Source: Lentisphaerota bacterium
Lineage (GTDB): Bacteria > Verrucomicrobiota > Lentisphaeria > Victivallales > Victivallaceae
Reading direction: 5' to 3'
DNA length: 64,000 nt
Assembly (NCBI GenBank): GCA_017134815.1
Contig: CP071032.1
Span: forward strand, 2,848,001 to 2,912,000
The number at the start of each line of letters is the position of its first letter. Positions within the stretch are counted from its first letter, which is position 1. The notes under the pieces were generated by a model, which did not search any database, was not told where the DNA came from, and saw only the letters and a program-made list of their open reading frames with translations. This document shows positions 45,810-54,474 of this stretch, piece after piece. The position numbers and the translations under genes were made by a program.

Positions 45810-46175
45810 TTAATAATGCTGCCTGTACCCTCCCTTTGTTTTATCGTAAATTAAAACTGTGACTTTTGCTGTTGCTTCCTTAAACCATTTTTCCTGCTTT
45901 GGGACTGCCGGCATAAAGAATTCCCGGAAAAGCTGTTCTGATTCAGGCTTGACAATCATTTCCCGGACTGGTGGTTGACAGTTTCTGGAGCTGGTGAACA
46001 AAAATATTCCAAGCCCGATAAGGAATAATGCAGCTACAGCTCCCGTTGTTTTCAGCAGAACAATTGCAGGTGAGTTTGATCGCATAATAGTTTGCTCGAT
46101 TTTCCAGTCCAGAGTCCGGGTGGTAGCAGGCGGAACAACTGCTTTCAGAGCTGCCAGAATTTCTTCAGCTGTCAT
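45810..46175 (-). CDS. Single-pass membrane protein, putative anti-sigma factor
   Basis: 121 residues: a short helical cytoplasmic start (MTAEEILAALKAVVPPATTR, then TLDWKIEQTIM), one transmembrane helix (about 37-57) and ~60 residues outside (RNCQPPVREMIVKPESE, a QLFREFFMP segment, then TAKVTVLIYDKTKGGY). The size, topology and position directly after an ECF sigma factor are those of membrane anti-sigma factors, although the HxxxCxxC zinc motif is absent. It overlaps the sigma gene by 11 bases and has its own AAAAGGAGC ribosome site inside it. Role inferred from context. Confidence 0.55.
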   Translation of the reverse strand: MTAEEILAALKAVVPPATTRTLDWKIEQTIMRSNSPAIVLLKTTGAVAALFLIGLGIFLFTSSRNCQPPVREMIVKPESEQLFREFFMPAVPKQEKWFKEATAKVTVLIYDKTKGGYRQHY

Positions 46176-46650
46176 TGTTTTGCTCCTTTTTTAAATTTTC
46201 CCGAATTATATTTAAAGCCCGGCGGTAGCGTGAGCTTATGGTGTTGGGTGATTCTTTCAACAGCTCAGCTATGCTGGCAAAGGTCATTGCGTGAAAGGTT
46301 TTCAATACCAGACATTCACGGTATTTGTCATTAAGCTTCATCAGGTGATAATTTAAATGTTCATGTTCTGTCGCCTGTAAGTGTGGATCATAGCCCGGCA
46401 TATTGTCATGTAACTGTTTTTCTGTTGTTTGCCTGCGGTGCATATCAATGATTTTATGACGGATTGAGCGGTAAATATACAGGGTTATGTCCTGCGGTAA
46501 ACATTTTTTTTTCATTAAATTCAGGTAAACAGAGTGAATAATGTCTTCGGCCGCGTTTCTGTCCTGCCCCCAGGACATGGCATAGTATAAGTATTTGTTT
46601 TTGTTGAGAAGATAATCGTTATGAATTATCTTTTTGTCAGGTTTCTGCAT
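46165..46650 (-). CDS. ECF-type RNA polymerase sigma factor
   Basis: 161 residues with the two ECF domains. Sigma region 2 (about 10-75) includes YAMSWGQDRNAAEDIIHSVY, the LYIYRSIRHKIIDMHRR stretch and the -10 binding helix. Region 4 (about 105-155) includes LNDKYRECLVLKTFHAMTFA and the helix-turn-helix SIAELLKESPNTISSRYRRA. Regions 1.1 and 3 are missing, as is normal for ECF factors. It directs RNA polymerase to a small extracytoplasmic regulon, with the membrane protein downstream as its likely brake. It heads a three-gene operon on the minus strand. Confidence 0.88.
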   Translation of the reverse strand: MQKPDKKIIHNDYLLNKNKYLYYAMSWGQDRNAAEDIIHSVYLNLMKKKCLPQDITLYIYRSIRHKIIDMHRRQTTEKQLHDNMPGYDPHLQATEHEHLNYHLMKLNDKYRECLVLKTFHAMTFASIAELLKESPNTISSRYRRALNIIRENLKKEQNNDS

Positions 46651-47067
46651 AAAATTTTACCTGTTTCGAATAAAAATAATTGCATTTACATGTATCACGT
46701 TTAAAGGCAGTGTTTTTGTGCACGAAAAGCGAAAAAATTACAAAAAAATGTTTTTATTACTAAAATCAAATCCAGATTTTAATTTCAGCGTATTGAGATA
46801 AAAAATAAGCCGGGGGCGGGCCTTAAATGCCAGTTAATAGTAAGACACTGAAAGAAATCTCTTTTTCCCCCTGCAGGATCGGATGTCGAGGTTCTGCTTG
46901 CCAATTGTCGCTCTGCAGGATTTATCCTCAGTATCAACAAGGATTGTTTTGGAGCGGTATATATCAAATATTTAACTGCCAAGGCAGGCAGCAGCAACTT
47001 GGTATCACTCAGGTAAATAATGCCGGGTCAAAACCGCTTATTTTTTAATTTCACGGTAAATGTATTG
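46651..47067. other. Non-coding gap upstream of the sigma factor operon
   Basis: 417 bases. A minus-strand frame at 46785-46997 begins MLLPALAVKYLIY, which recalls PVC pseudopilin starts, but it lacks the preceding cleavage motif and a ribosome site, so I do not call it. The sigma operon promoter must lie at the left end. Confidence 0.35.
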
Positions 47068-47946
47068 TCAAATGTTATACAGCCTTGAGGCATTACCAGA
47101 GGCGATTTTTTCAAAGACTTCAGCAGAAATTTTCTTTTCACCTCTGAAATCTTCAAGCAGTTTTTTTAATCCGGAAATATTTGCTGTTGCCGGGTCGGCA
47201 CAGATGTCAAGCCCGAACATCAACCGGTCCTGAAATTCATTCAGAAATTTCACCGCATAATTATGGTCACGGTTCAAAGCATTGAAGCCACTGCCGGCAG
47301 ACAGGTCCGCATACAGGTTCGGGTGTTTGCGCATTATTCTGGGGACTGCTCCCTCTTCACGTACCGGATAAGCAGGGTAACCGCTGCGGTCGTTTACAGT
47401 GTCAAGTTCGGCTATCTCTGCCCAGAAAGTCTGCGAATGCCCGACAATGATCAAATCCTCAAATCTTGACAGGGTTTCTTCAAGCCCCGGCAGTCCGGGA
47501 GTATCATAAAGTCCGTAAACCCGGTCATGGCGATGGGCAATATGAACAGTTACTGGCAACCTGGCATCTTGAGCACATTTGAAGAAGTTATAAACAAACG
47601 GGTTGTCAAATGGCAGCAGGCAGATAACTTCCCCGATGCCGCGACATCCAAGATCCCTGTAATGTTTCATCAGATCAGCCAGGTCGGCGTCTGCTGAGTG
47701 GTCAACCGCAAATGGGTGAATATTGCAGAAAGGGACAAACCGCTCAAATTTTTCCGCCATATCCAGGATGTCCTCATTGGACTGGGGCAGAAAAAATTCC
47801 GGTCCTATCAGCGGCAGCAGACAGGCTTTTTCTATGCCGGCCTTAGCATAATAGTTGTCAAGCTGCTCCGCTGTCGGAAACGGAGCGTTATTTTTACCCC
47901 TGTAATATGGTTTGCGGACGGCGTGAGCATGAGCGTCGATAAACAT
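47068..47946 (-). CDS. TIM-barrel amidohydrolase (amidohydrolase-2 type)
   Basis: 292 residues. The metal and active-site histidine motifs of the amidohydrolase-2 family are in order: FIDAHAHAV at 2-10, VTVHIAHRHD near 151-160, IIVGHSQTFW near 185-194 and MFGLDICADPA near 243-253 (final aspartate). The RGIGEVICLLPF strand and the C-terminal KIASGNASRLYNI helix are also typical. Enzymes of this type hydrolyse or decarboxylate C-N or C-C bonds of small ring or acyl substrates. Such single genes are abundant in Lentisphaerota; the substrate is unknown. Single gene. Confidence 0.85.
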   Translation of the reverse strand: MFIDAHAHAVRKPYYRGKNNAPFPTAEQLDNYYAKAGIEKACLLPLIGPEFFLPQSNEDILDMAEKFERFVPFCNIHPFAVDHSADADLADLMKHYRDLGCRGIGEVICLLPFDNPFVYNFFKCAQDARLPVTVHIAHRHDRVYGLYDTPGLPGLEETLSRFEDLIIVGHSQTFWAEIAELDTVNDRSGYPAYPVREEGAVPRIMRKHPNLYADLSAGSGFNALNRDHNYAVKFLNEFQDRLMFGLDICADPATANISGLKKLLEDFRGEKKISAEVFEKIASGNASRLYNI

Positions 47947-48339
47947 TTTTACAATTCCAATTTTTTGTTGACATAAATTTTATTATAATGTATATGTAAA
48001 TAATACTGAAAAGCTTTTTAAGGCAATAAGAATCACATTTATATACCTGGAAAATTAAAGTATTTCATTTTACAAACTGATTATATCCCATTGAAGTCAG
48101 AACAAGCTGAGAATCAAGCTCAGGCAATCGTTGCGGTTATCGGGAATAATGATTGATAAAATATGTTAAAATTATTAAAAAGCGTCATATAGTTTTTATA
48201 ACCGGCATTTGTAATCTTTCAAGCTTTTTCAATTAAAAAACCGGCATTTAAATTTGTTAACAAGCTGGTAATCGCCCTGAATAGGGTTTCGGGAAAGAGT
48301 ATTTATAAATTTACTGAAATGTTCAGACAGGAGGAAAGA
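47947..48339. other. Divergent non-coding gap
   Basis: About 390 AT-rich bases between the amidohydrolase and the membrane protein gene, holding both promoters. No gene or RNA element was recognised. Confidence 0.4.
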
Positions 48340-48882
48340 GTGTTTTCATTTATTTTGCTGCCTGCGTTGTTTCTAGTTGCAACTTCAGTCATAGCCGGAA
48401 TAGTTATGCTGGTAGTTATTTTTGTTTTGTTGAACAAAGATAAAAAAGTACTTGCCCAAAGATGGACCGGCAAAATGCTGCAGGCTGAAAAAATATATGA
48501 AAATGCAAAAAAAGAGCTGAAACTTACCGGCAATGAGGACAAACACCTTCTGGCAGTCGGTATTCTGCATATGATTAACGGTATTTTGCCGGCACTGGGA
48601 ATTATTATGTTCCTCTCACTTCAGGCCAAAGAGCTACAGGCTATGGTAAAGACTGGAAGTGTTGAATTCAACCCGAATAATATTGTGATACTGGCAGCTG
48701 TCGCTTTTTTAATATTTTCGTTTTTTGAAATTATCTCAGCGATTAATTTAATTAAGGCCAGCTATTGGGCAAAGACAGCTATTGTGGTTTTTTCGGTATT
48801 TATATTGCCTTCTTTTCCACTTGGCACGATAATTGGTATTTATTCTTTATGGGTTTTACTTTTCAGAAGAACTGTGAATTAG
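48340..48882 (+). CDS. Membrane protein of unknown function, four predicted helices
   Basis: 180 residues from the GTG at 48340, chosen because a full GGAGG lies 6 bases before it. An ATG at 48319 would place that ribosome site inside the gene. Hydrophobic helices are at about 2-28, 65-85, 108-133 and 140-170, with a basic, coiled-coil-like cytoplasmic loop (KVLAQRWTGKMLQAEKIYEN) between the first two. It has the size and look of DUF4870/YIP-like small membrane proteins, but no family is assigned. Single gene. Confidence 0.65.
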   Translation: MFSFILLPALFLVATSVIAGIVMLVVIFVLLNKDKKVLAQRWTGKMLQAEKIYENAKKELKLTGNEDKHLLAVGILHMINGILPALGIIMFLSLQAKELQAMVKTGSVEFNPNNIVILAAVAFLIFSFFEIISAINLIKASYWAKTAIVVFSVFILPSFPLGTIIGIYSLWVLLFRRTVN

Positions 48883-49029
48883 TATTTCAGGGCAATAAAA
48901 GATTTCTTGTGGCAAAAGGGCCTGAGGGTTCAAATTCCGCGATGATGGTGGAAATTTTTTATTATGGATGTATTTTGAAGTAATCACAAGAAACTCAAAC
49001 CGGGAATTCCTTAAATACTGGGGTCATAG

Positions 49030-49404
49030 ATGGTAAAACTTGATTTTTCTAAAGGCGACGGACTCATACCGGCAATTGCTCAGGATTATAAGAGCGGCGA
49101 AGTGTTGATGCTGGCTTATATCAATGAAGAGTCCTGGCGGGAAACTTTGAACAGCGGTACCGCCACTTACTGGTCGCGATCAAGAAATAAACTCTGGAAA
49201 AAGGGCGAGTCCTCCGGCAATGTTCAGAAAGTCAAGGAAATTCTTGTTGATTGTGATGAGGATACAGTTATATTCAAAGTTGAACAGATTGGCGGGGCAG
49301 CCTGTCATGTCGGCTACCGTACCTGTTTTTACCGCAGGGTCGATGGTGACAAGCTGGTTACTGTCGGCGAACCTGTTTTTAATCCGGATGAAGTATATAA
49401 ATAG
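49030..49404 (+). CDS. hisI: Phosphoribosyl-AMP cyclohydrolase
   Basis: 124 residues. HisI opens the purine ring of phosphoribosyl-AMP in histidine synthesis. The family hallmarks are all seen: [20 protein letters not shown] (10-29), the [20 protein letters not shown] block (42-61), and the metal ligands around [15 protein letters not shown] (72-86) and [15 protein letters not shown] (88-102). It is stand-alone, not fused to HisE. The only neighbour is murB-ddl, 12 bases downstream, so it is co-transcribed outside a his operon. Confidence 0.95.
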   Translation: MVKLDFSKGDGLIPAIAQDYKSGEVLMLAYINEESWRETLNSGTATYWSRSRNKLWKKGESSGNVQKVKEILVDCDEDTVIFKVEQIGGAACHVGYRTCFYRRVDGDKLVTVGEPVFNPDEVYK

Positions 49405-49416
49405 GATATAAACCTG

Positions 49417-51273
49417 ATGACGGACATCACTTCTCCAACATTCCATCAAGAATTCGAAAACGCTTTTCCGCTGTTACCATTGAAATATAATGTCGGGTGG
49501 CGGGAAATCACTTCACTTGGAGCTGGCGGAGAAGTGCCGGTTCTGGCCGAGCCTACCGATGATATTTCACTGGCTGAACTTTTGAAATTCTGCCATGCAA
49601 GAGACATTAAAGTATATATTCTGGGCGGCGGTTCGGATACCGTTGGTGCCGACAAGCCCTATACCGGGATTGTGGTGCGGTTGTGCCAGAATGATTTTAT
49701 CAGGGTGCGTCCCGGGCGCAAACACGTGACAGCCGGGGCTGGGGTCAGACTCTCTGACCTGGTGAGTATCAGTGCCAGGCGCGGCTTTGGCGGGATTGCG
49801 CCTTTGGCGGCAATTCCCGGCACGGTTGGCGGGGCTGTCCGCATGAACGCCGGTGCCCACGGGGTGTCTATTGGAGATTATATTGCCGAATTGTGCGGCT
49901 ATGATATGACTGGTACTCCCTGGTCAGCTTCAGGAAGCGAGCTTGAATGGCGGTATCGGCAGTCATCGGTTCCGAAAGATGTAATTATTACAGCGGCAAT
50001 TTTGAGGCTTCCGGAGTGTGACACTGCTGAAGAGCTGAGAAAAATCAGTGAAGAACTCAAACATCGCCGGGCAAAAGAACCAAGGGGAAGAAGCGCTGGA
50101 TGTGCCTTTAAAAATGTTTCCGCTGATGAACCTGCTGGCCGGTTGATCGACTATTGCGGCTTGAAAAGCTGTATCAGTGGTGAAGCCTATGTCAGTGAAA
50201 AACATGCAAATTATATAATTAATTCCAAACACGCTTCTGAAGACGATATTATTAACTTGATGAGCCAGATCAGGCGCTGCGTGGCGGAGGAAACCGGCTT
50301 GTACCTGCGTCCGGAAGTCTGTTTTGTCGACTCTGAAGGCAGGGACCGAGTCTGTTCGGCAACACCCGCGCCGCGGGTGGCGGTGCTCAAAGGTGGCAGC
50401 AGCAGTGAGAAAGAAGTATCTCTGCAATCAGGTGCGGCAGTAGCAGATGCCCTGCGCGATTGCGGCTACGATGTTGACGAAGTTTGGGTAACTGACTGTG
50501 AAGTTACTGAACGCATTAAAAAAGCTGATGTTGTATTTCCCGCATTGCATGGCGGGTGGGGCGAAAATGGTGAATTGCAGCAGCTGCTTGAAGACGATAA
50601 GCTTTGCTTTGTCGGTTGTGGCAGTGCCGCCAGCAGGAAGGTTTTTGACAAACTGCTCAGCAAGAAGATTATGGATGATACAAATATCCCAACTCCGCGC
50701 TGGTGTGTGGTCAACCGGGACCGTCGGGAGATATCAGTTGAATTGAATTTTCCGGTGATTGTCAAGCCGCCTCGGGAAGGTTCAACTGTCGGGATATATA
50801 AAGCGCTTGATGAAAAATGCCTTGATGCCTGTCTTGACAAGGCGTTTAAGTATGATGATGAATTGCTGATCGAGGAATATATTAAAGGCCCTGAGATTAC
50901 GGTCGGCATAATCGACGGCAGAGCTTTGCCGGTGATTGAGATTGTCACTCCTAACGGTTTTTACGATTACGATGCCAAGTACCTGCACAATAATGGCGCC
51001 ACAAATTATTTATGTCCTCCCGAGCATGTGGATGAAGCTATTCAGAAAAAAGCATCGGAACTGGCATTGAAGTTTTATGAAGTAACCGGCAGCCGGGATC
51101 TGTTGCGGGTTGACTTTATCATTGGCAGTGATGGTGTTCCTTATATGCTGGAAGGAAATAATATCCCGGGATTCACCTCTGACAGTCTGGTTCCAAAGGC
51201 GTGCCGCAAAGCGGGCATTTCCTTTGAGCGGCTTTGTGCTGAACTGGTAAGAGCTGCCAGACAGCACGGATGA
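49417..51273 (+). CDS. murB-ddl: MurB-Ddl fusion: UDP-N-acetylenolpyruvoylglucosamine reductase and D-Ala-D-Ala ligase
   Basis: 618 residues carrying two peptidoglycan-precursor enzymes in one chain. The MurB part (~1-310) has the FAD-binding YILGGGSDT (~67-75), APLAAIPGTVGGAVRMNAGA (~128-147), the substrate segment LEWRYRQS (~176-183), GRSAGCAFKN (~224-233) and the conserved Glu300 in LYLRPEVCFV. The residue that is the catalytic Ser in E. coli MurB is Cys229 here. The Ddl part (~319-618) has PRVAVLKGGSSSEKEVSLQS, PALHGGWGENGELQQLLE, VKPPREGSTVGIYKA, EEYIKGPEITVG and the ATP/Mg loop LLRVDFIIG with LEGNNIPGFTSDSLVP, so it looks fully active. The frame is unbroken across a short linker. MurB-Ddl fusions differ from the chlamydial MurC-Ddl fusion. 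Follows hisI by 12 bases. Confidence 0.93.
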   Translation: MTDITSPTFHQEFENAFPLLPLKYNVGWREITSLGAGGEVPVLAEPTDDISLAELLKFCHARDIKVYILGGGSDTVGADKPYTGIVVRLCQNDFIRVRPGRKHVTAGAGVRLSDLVSISARRGFGGIAPLAAIPGTVGGAVRMNAGAHGVSIGDYIAELCGYDMTGTPWSASGSELEWRYRQSSVPKDVIITAAILRLPECDTAEELRKISEELKHRRAKEPRGRSAGCAFKNVSADEPAGRLIDYCGLKSCISGEAYVSEKHANYIINSKHASEDDIINLMSQIRRCVAEETGLYLRPEVCFVDSEGRDRVCSATPAPRVAVLKGGSSSEKEVSLQSGAAVADALRDCGYDVDEVWVTDCEVTERIKKADVVFPALHGGWGENGELQQLLEDDKLCFVGCGSAASRKVFDKLLSKKIMDDTNIPTPRWCVVNRDRREISVELNFPVIVKPPREGSTVGIYKALDEKCLDACLDKAFKYDDELLIEEYIKGPEITVGIIDGRALPVIEIVTPNGFYDYDAKYLHNNGATNYLCPPEHVDEAIQKKASELALKFYEVTGSRDLLRVDFIIGSDGVPYMLEGNNIPGFTSDSLVPKACRKAGISFERLCAELVRAARQHG

Positions 51274-51299
51274 CTACAGGATCGTCAGTAGCACACTAA

Positions 51300-51321
51300 C
51301 GCCCGGGGAACGACCCGGGCG
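51300..51321 (+). terminator. GC-rich hairpin after murB-ddl
   Basis: CGCCCGGG / CCCGGGCG, 8 perfect pairs with a GAACGA loop, 27 bases past the stop. A second small stem TCCAGCG / CGCTGGA lies at about 51373-51391. No long T tract. Confidence 0.6.
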
Positions 51322-51588
51322 GTTATATCATAAGTCAATATTTACTTTCCACAAAAGCGTACTGCAATCCTCCAGCGGTAAGCGCTGGACTCCAGGAGAG
51401 ACACGAGATTGTTGCTCTGAATACATAAAACAGTGCACTGGCTGTAACGGTAAGAGTACTCATGCTTTCAAAATATTTCACATTCCGGCAATGATTGCTT
51501 AGAACAAATTAGGGCTTTCTATGTCTATATAGTTCTATAGATATCCTAATTTAACAAATCGTAATCAGCAATCTGAAGGAAGAGCTTT

Positions 51589-52926
51589 ATGATCAAAAAA
51601 TTACCTGTCTGCCTGTTTGCTTTTATCATGGTGTTCGGCATAGGACTGAACGCAGCCTTAAAGGATTTGATAATTCTCCATACCAATGATGTTCACGGAC
51701 ACATAATAGGTGATGACAAACGTGGCAGTATGGGAATGGCAAAGATCAGTTACTATGCAAAAAGTTTAAAAGCTGAAGGATATTCGGTTTTAATGTTGAA
51801 TGCGGGAGACGCGGTAACTGGAACTCCCATTTCTGAATATACGGAAGGGGTTGCGGTGTATGATATTATGTCTAAGGTTGGATATGATGTCGGTACGCTG
51901 GGTAATCACGAGTTTGACAAAGGCTGGGAGCATATTAATACTTACCTTTCCGCTGCAAAGTTTCCAATCGTATGTGCAAACGCCTATTCTCCTGAAGATT
52001 CCCTGCTCGCAGACAGTAAATATATAATAAAGAAAATTAACGGGTTGAAAGTGTGCATTGTTGGTCTGGTGACGGCGGATGTGCCGACACTGGTTATGAG
52101 AGAAAAGAATGAAGGGATTGAGGTGCGTGATGAAGTCAAAACCTTGAAAGCTTTGATCCCGAAGCTTCGCAAGAAGTGCGATATAATGCTGCTCCTGACT
52201 CATACCGGACATGATGAGGATATTACAATTGCCGATAAAGTGAAAGGAGTTGATCTGGTAGTAGGAGGACACAGCCACACGGATCTGGATAAACCTGTAA
52301 CTTCAAAAAACGGAACCCGCATCGTACAGGCACACGAATTTACCAAGGCACTTGGTGAAATAGACCTTACTTATGATACTCAGAAACGGAAGATAACCAG
52401 ATTTAAATGGAAAAAACTTCGTGGATCGGATATTGACGGTACTGATAAGGAAATTGAGAAAGCCATATCACTGTGGAAGCGCAAACTGCCTTCCGAAATG
52501 TATTCAGTGATAGGTCATGTGCCGAGAGAATATAACCGGGCTGAATTTAAACGGATTGTAGAAAACTTCCTTGCTGAAGCCAATGACGCTGATTTTGGCT
52601 ATATGAATAAAGGCGGGGTCAGGGACAAGCTCTATTACCCTGATATTCAGGAGCGGGATGTCTGGATTGCAATGCCCTTTGACAACCTGGTTTCAGTTGT
52701 TTCCATAAAAGGCAAAAATATTGGTGGAGTTTTGAAAACTGAACTGCAGGAGCGTGGTGTCAACCTGAATGATGAGAAAACCTATACCGTTGCTACAAAC
52801 ACTTTTGTTTCTGAAAATCCGGGGCCTGAAATTGGCGAACCGGTAGAAAAGGTAGAAGTCAGCAGTCAGAATATCAGGCAATTTGTAATTGATTCGATCA
52901 GAGCCAATCCTGAAGTGGCTTTATAG
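51589..52926 (+). CDS. 5'-nucleotidase / UshA-family metallophosphoesterase, exported
   Basis: 445 residues with a signal peptide (about 1-22). The N-terminal metallophosphoesterase domain has the five metal blocks: LHTNDVHGH (~30-38), NAGDAVTGTP (~67-76), LGNHEFDKG (~101-109), LLLTHTGHDED (~197) and VVGGHSHTD (~222). The C-terminal 5'-nucleotidase domain (~300-440) includes the nucleotide-binding GYMNKGGVRD and AMPFDNLVSVVSIKG. It hydrolyses nucleotides or nucleotide sugars in the periplasm for scavenging. A GGAAGAG ribosome site precedes the ATG. Somewhat shorter than UshA (550). Single gene with a good terminator. Confidence 0.9.
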   Translation: MIKKLPVCLFAFIMVFGIGLNAALKDLIILHTNDVHGHIIGDDKRGSMGMAKISYYAKSLKAEGYSVLMLNAGDAVTGTPISEYTEGVAVYDIMSKVGYDVGTLGNHEFDKGWEHINTYLSAAKFPIVCANAYSPEDSLLADSKYIIKKINGLKVCIVGLVTADVPTLVMREKNEGIEVRDEVKTLKALIPKLRKKCDIMLLLTHTGHDEDITIADKVKGVDLVVGGHSHTDLDKPVTSKNGTRIVQAHEFTKALGEIDLTYDTQKRKITRFKWKKLRGSDIDGTDKEIEKAISLWKRKLPSEMYSVIGHVPREYNRAEFKRIVENFLAEANDADFGYMNKGGVRDKLYYPDIQERDVWIAMPFDNLVSVVSIKGKNIGGVLKTELQERGVNLNDEKTYTVATNTFVSENPGPEIGEPVEKVEVSSQNIRQFVIDSIRANPEVAL

Positions 52927-52983
52927 TTTATAACAGCAGCTATTTTTCAGACTGCAGAAATTTTAAGGTTTATTTTATTCTAT

Positions 52984-53015
52984 AGCGGCAGTTGTCAAAC
53001 CGCCGCTTTCTTTTT
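52984..53015 (+). terminator. Rho-independent terminator after the 5'-nucleotidase
   Basis: AGCGGC-A-GTT pairs with AAC-C-GCCGCT (one mismatch), followed by TTCTTTTT; 58 bases past the stop codon. Confidence 0.8.
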
Positions 53016-53131
53016 GTCGCGAGGTTGACAAATTACAAGATCCCGTTATCCTCTATAGAGAAACTGAAAACGGCAAAAGGCAGGGAATATCTTGATTGTT
53101 AGTTGATTACTACAGCATTCTGCGGGTTTAA

Positions 53132-53335
53132 AGAGATTGTGATTTCGCTGAGCTTGAAAAAGCTTACTATAAACGTGCCGGAGAGTGTCACCTCGACCGC
53201 TTTCAAAATTCTCCTGTCAAAACGGAGGAGTTCAAGCAGCTCATCGAAGCCATGACGGCCGAAACCAATAAAGCAATCAACCGTATCTGGAGCGAGGATG
53301 CTGCCCGGGGAGACTGTGATAAGCTGCTTAAGTAA
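53132..53335 (+). pseudogene. Probable gene remnant
   Basis: A 67-codon open stretch with no start codon at its left end reads like the C-terminus of a real protein: AELEKAYYKRAGECHLDRFQ, the TEEFKQLIEAM helix, then NKAINRIWSEDAARGDCDKL. A further coding-like fragment (IEKLKTAKGREYLDC, then stop) lies just upstream in another frame at about 53055-53099, consistent with a frameshifted, decayed gene. The antisense frame 53099-53356 reads less like protein. Family unknown. Confidence 0.4.
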
Positions 53336-53519
53336 CGTGGCTTCAGTATTTCTCATTGAACTTCAGCTTATAGTGGGTATATTACGCTTTGAGTTTTTAA
53401 GTAGAATTTCATTGTTTTTTTAAGTGTTTTCACAAGAATTTTAAATTTTGAATCTTATGATAAGCCCTTTGAACAGTGAAGGGCGAATGAATTCAATAAA
53501 CCATTTAAAGGTGCAATAT

Positions 53520-54416
53520 ATGTTATCTGACAGAGATTATATGAACAATCCAAGAGGCAGGACGCCGGGCAGGATTGGACTTGGCAGTAACAGTGTAGTT
53601 TACTGGCTGATAGGTATCAATGTCATTTTCTTTCTGATGATTCCTCTGAATTCAGAGCTTTTCAGCAGACTGGCTATGTCGTCATTCGGAATAAAGGCCG
53701 GAATGTACTGGCAGATTATTACTGCTATGTTTCTGCATGGCGGCTTCACCCATATTCTTTTCAACATGTGGGGATTGTATTTGTTTGGAACTCTTATTGC
53801 GCCGCGTATGGGAACTGTGCGCTTCCTGTTGATGTACTTTATCAGCGGTATCAGTGGCAACCTGCTGTGGCTGCTGTTCAACTGGAATTCGCCTTATCCA
53901 GTTGTCGGGGCGAGCGGAGCCTTGTTCGGAGTACTGATTGCGACAGCAATGCTGGAGCCTAATCGTGAGTTTATAATGCTGTTTTTCCCGATGCCGATGA
54001 AGTGCAAAACGCTGGTAATGGTTTATGCGGTTCTGGAGATTTTTCTGGAGCTGCGCGGCGGCGGTAATGTTGCTCACCTTGCGCATCTTGGGGGACTGGT
54101 TGGCGGCTATATTTATATACGCATCTTCTGCAAACAGCTTATCGCATGGGATATCTGGGATCTGTTTTCAAAGAAAAAACGTATGCCGAAGAATGACGCC
54201 CGGTTTCGAGGCTGGAAAGTGCATAATGCGAAATCCTGGAATGCCGGCAGTTCCGGCATGGATTTTGAGCGGCATGAAAAAGATGAAAATGCGCAGGTTT
54301 CGCAGAAAGAGCTTGATCATCTCCTGGATAAAGTATCGCGCAGCGGAATAAACAGTTTGACCAAGGCTGAGATGGCGGCTTTGCGCAAGGCCCGTGAACA
54401 AATGCGTCGTCGCTGA
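53520..54416 (+). CDS. Rhomboid family intramembrane serine protease
   Basis: 298 residues from the ATG at 53520 (AAAGGTG ribosome site 6 bases before); the frame continues 24 codons upstream with less protein-like sequence. Six membrane helices. Rhomboid hallmarks: AMFLHGGFTHILFNMWGLYL with the oxyanion-hole His/Asn, the catalytic GASGALFG (Ser132), and HLAHLGGLVGG with the catalytic His (189). Rhomboids cleave other membrane proteins within the bilayer. The C-terminal ~85 residues are a soluble basic tail with a predicted helix (VSQKELDHLLDKVSRSGINS), the DUF6576-like tail seen in some PVC/Bacteroidota rhomboids. Confidence 0.93.
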   Translation: MLSDRDYMNNPRGRTPGRIGLGSNSVVYWLIGINVIFFLMIPLNSELFSRLAMSSFGIKAGMYWQIITAMFLHGGFTHILFNMWGLYLFGTLIAPRMGTVRFLLMYFISGISGNLLWLLFNWNSPYPVVGASGALFGVLIATAMLEPNREFIMLFFPMPMKCKTLVMVYAVLEIFLELRGGGNVAHLAHLGGLVGGYIYIRIFCKQLIAWDIWDLFSKKKRMPKNDARFRGWKVHNAKSWNAGSSGMDFERHEKDENAQVSQKELDHLLDKVSRSGINSLTKAEMAALRKAREQMRRR

Positions 54417-54474
54417 CTTTGTGGATATGCAGCGCGGTTTGTGAACTTAAAATATTTAAAATTTTGCATATGAG

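Noticed and set aside
46785-46997. Minus-strand frame starting MLLPALAVKYLIY, recalling pseudopilins
   Set aside because: The G/FTLIE cleavage motif that should precede MLLPAL is absent, and the rest does not continue as a pilin.
48905-48965. T-loop-like GGGTTCAAATTCC, suggesting a tRNA
   Set aside because: The flanking bases do not form a 5-bp T stem, and no acceptor or anticodon stem can be drawn.
49567-50948. Several long antisense frames over murB-ddl
   Set aside because: They are shadows of the high-GC third positions of a clearly conserved gene.
53099-53356. 85-codon minus-strand frame opposite the remnant
   Set aside because: The plus-strand reading is the more protein-like; this frame is probably its shadow.
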